Below are positions 23,276 through 24,561 of a stretch of DNA of 24,561 nucleotides, piece by piece. The position numbers were made by a program, and so were the translations under genes. Within the stretch, counting starts at the first letter, position 1. Each line of letters starts with the position of its first letter. The notes under the pieces were generated by a model. It did no database searches. It saw nothing but the letters and a program-made list of their open reading frames with translations, and was not told where the DNA came from. This DNA comes from CAZYYO01 sp964650965 (GTDB taxonomy: Bacteria; Bacillota; Clostridia; Lachnospirales; Lachnospiraceae): positions 1 to 24,561 of the forward strand of contig CAZYYO010000038.1 of assembly GCA_964650965.1 (NCBI GenBank). The letters run 5' to 3'.

Positions 23276-23848
23276 ATGGGAAAGTACGGAATTATCTATG
23301 CTGACCCGCCATGGCAATTTAAGACATATTCAAAGAAAGGCAGCCTGCAAAAATCAGCGGACTGCCATTATTCATGTATGAATATGGAGGATATCATAGC
23401 TCTTCCGGTGGAAACACTGGCGGCAGATGACTGTGTACTTTTCCTGTGGGTGACATTTCCGCTTCTGAAAGAAGGACTGGAAACCATGAGACGATGGGGA
23501 TTTACCTATAAGACCTGTGGTTTTAACTGGGTAAAACGCAACAAAAAAGCGGACAGCTGGTTTGTGGGGCTTGGATACTGGACCCGTTCCAATTCAGAGC
23601 TTTGCCTGATAGGGACAAGAGGACATCCGAAAAGGGTATCCAAGTCCGTATCCCAGATATGTGATGCAAGGATTATGGAACACAGCAGGAAGCCGGATGA
23701 AATCAGGGACAAGATTGTGGAGCTTTGCGGGGATGTGCCAAGGATTGAACTGTTTGCAAGAAGCAGAGCTGACGGATGGGACAGTCTTGGCAATGAGATA
23801 GATGGAAAAGATATTCGTGATGCAATTTACGAATTGAGTACAGCGTAA
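23276..23848 (+). CDS. MT-A70 family adenine methyltransferase
   Basis: 190 aa. It starts with GIIYADPPWQF; DPPW at residues 10-13 is the catalytic motif of N6-adenine methyltransferases of the MT-A70 group. The downstream YSCMNMEDIIALPVETL, FLWVTFPLL, WVKRNKKADSWFVGLGYWTR and SVSQICDARIMEHSRKPDEI segments complete the small phage/ICE-type domain. It should transfer a methyl group from S-adenosylmethionine to adenine in DNA. No restriction enzyme gene lies beside it, so it is probably a solitary methylase that shields the ICE from host restriction or alters regulation. The motif is intact and the length typical for mobile-element members. Confidence 0.93.
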   Translation: MGKYGIIYADPPWQFKTYSKKGSLQKSADCHYSCMNMEDIIALPVETLAADDCVLFLWVTFPLLKEGLETMRRWGFTYKTCGFNWVKRNKKADSWFVGLGYWTRSNSELCLIGTRGHPKRVSKSVSQICDARIMEHSRKPDEIRDKIVELCGDVPRIELFARSRADGWDSLGNEIDGKDIRDAIYELSTA

Positions 23849-23861
23849 GGAGGAATGAGAG

Positions 23862-24561
23862 ATGGGTGCAGATTATCAGGCAAGGCAGATATATGATGCA
23901 CAGATTAAGGATGTGACAACTTCTGCGGATAAGTGGAAGAGCATCTTAAAGCTGGCAGGAAACTTATACCGTTATGAGTTTGACAATATTCTGCTGATTC
24001 ATGCACAAAGACCCCATTCCACTCTGGTAGCTGACTATGACACATGGAAGAAGGTAGACAGATATGTCATGCGTGGAAGTAAGGGAATTGCCATATTTCC
24101 ATCAAGGGCATTAAATCCCCATCTTCGTTATGTGTTTGATATCAGCGATACGGGTGGAAGAAACAGAAAACTGACATGGGATTTGGAGGGGAACACCTTA
24201 AAAGAATATGCAGATTTTCTGGCATCAGAGGGGCATATAACAAAGCAGGAGACTACGGACAGGGGAGAGTTATATTCAGTAATTAAGGACTTTACAAGAA
24301 AAGAAATCGGAGTCATAATGAAAGAGGAATTCGATGAACGAATGTCCGAGTTATTACAACTATCAGGTAGTGGGATTACTGAATATGTTCAGGGCGATGG
24401 CTCTGGGCAACCAAAACGTCAGGGCTTGCCGGATATGGAGCAGCTTATAGAAAGAAGCGTTTTATATACGGTGGGTACGAGATGCGGATTTGACTTATCT
24501 GAAGAAGAACAGGATTTCAGTCAGATCGTAAAGGTTTCCAATGAGGAAATGGTTTACCGTC
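23862..24561 (+). CDS. ArdC/LtrC-type protein, 3' end beyond window
   Basis: The frame is open from the ATG at 23862 (after AAGGAGG at 23847-23853) to the last base, giving 233 residues of a longer protein. The N-terminal 75 residues resemble the ssDNA-binding ArdC-type domain: ILKLAGNLYRYEFDNILLIHAQ, then TWKKVDRYVMRGSKGIAIF. In Clostridia ICEs this domain usually begins a very large protein that continues with SNF2 helicase and/or DNA methylase domains, often called LtrC-like; that part is not in view. ArdC proteins counter host restriction of incoming single-stranded DNA. Downstream of an adenine methyltransferase this fits a protection module. The exact architecture cannot be decided here. 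Confidence 0.78.
   Translation, partial: MGADYQARQIYDAQIKDVTTSADKWKSILKLAGNLYRYEFDNILLIHAQRPHSTLVADYDTWKKVDRYVMRGSKGIAIFPSRALNPHLRYVFDISDTGGRNRKLTWDLEGNTLKEYADFLASEGHITKQETTDRGELYSVIKDFTRKEIGVIMKEEFDERMSELLQLSGSGITEYVQGDGSGQPKRQGLPDMEQLIERSVLYTVGTRCGFDLSEEEQDFSQIVKVSNEEMVYR

Noticed and set aside
1..24561. tRNA, rRNA genes, integrase or attachment site
   Set aside because: No cloverleaf, rRNA segment, recombinase gene or terminal direct repeat could be found by reading the sequence.

Overview
The window is a stretch of an integrative and conjugative element (ICE) of the broad Tn916/Tn1549-like type found in Clostridia, most likely from a gut Lachnospiraceae relative. The evidence is the moderate-to-low GC content, strong AGGAGG-type ribosome sites, several TTG starts, an LPQTG surface protein, and a Gram-positive type IV secretion (T4SS) set (PcfB, VirD4, VirB2-like, VirB6-like, PrgI, VirB4, NlpC/P60 hydrolase). 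Nearly all genes lie on the + strand with tiny gaps or overlaps, so most of the window reads as one long conjugation operon. No integrase, excisionase or att site is visible, so both ends of the element lie outside the window.

Layout. 1-3104: 3' part of a large SpaA/Cna_B-repeat, sortase-anchored adhesin, closed by an intrinsic terminator. 3176-6185: accessory genes (Cys-rich XRE regulator, DUF5688, a 43-aa ORF, a RadC/JAB protein, a DUF3991-toprim primase-like protein). 6123-6489: a six-unit repeat array on a 32-bp register followed by a hairpin-rich spacer that could hold oriT. 6502-8807: DNA processing (unknown protein, MobC, MOB_P-type relaxase). 8831-13835: two unknown proteins, PcfB and the VirD4 coupling ATPase. 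14058-18696: membrane channel and motor (VirB2-like, VirB6-like, DUF4313, PrgI/VirB3-like, VirB4). 18709-19825: an AT-rich ORF6N plus phospholipase-D-like gene with its own promoter, a perfect palindrome at the start of its transcript, an identical palindrome inside its coding region, and a strong terminator. 19847-21751: the NlpC/P60 wall hydrolase that normally follows VirB4. 21798-24561: small accessory genes, DpnD/PcfM, an MT-A70 adenine methyltransferase and the start of an ArdC/LtrC-type protein, which look like DNA-modification or anti-restriction functions.

How it works together (inference from families). The relaxase and MobC nick and pilot the DNA, PcfB and VirD4 deliver it to the VirB2/B3/B4/B6-like channel, and the NlpC/P60 protein opens the wall. 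The adhesin may help cell contact, and the methyltransferase and ArdC-like proteins may protect incoming DNA.

The most unusual parts are the ORF6N-HKD insert with its duplicated palindrome, the helically phased repeat array that also supplies the C-terminus of the toprim protein, and hairpin terminators or attenuators placed directly before downstream genes in the operon.
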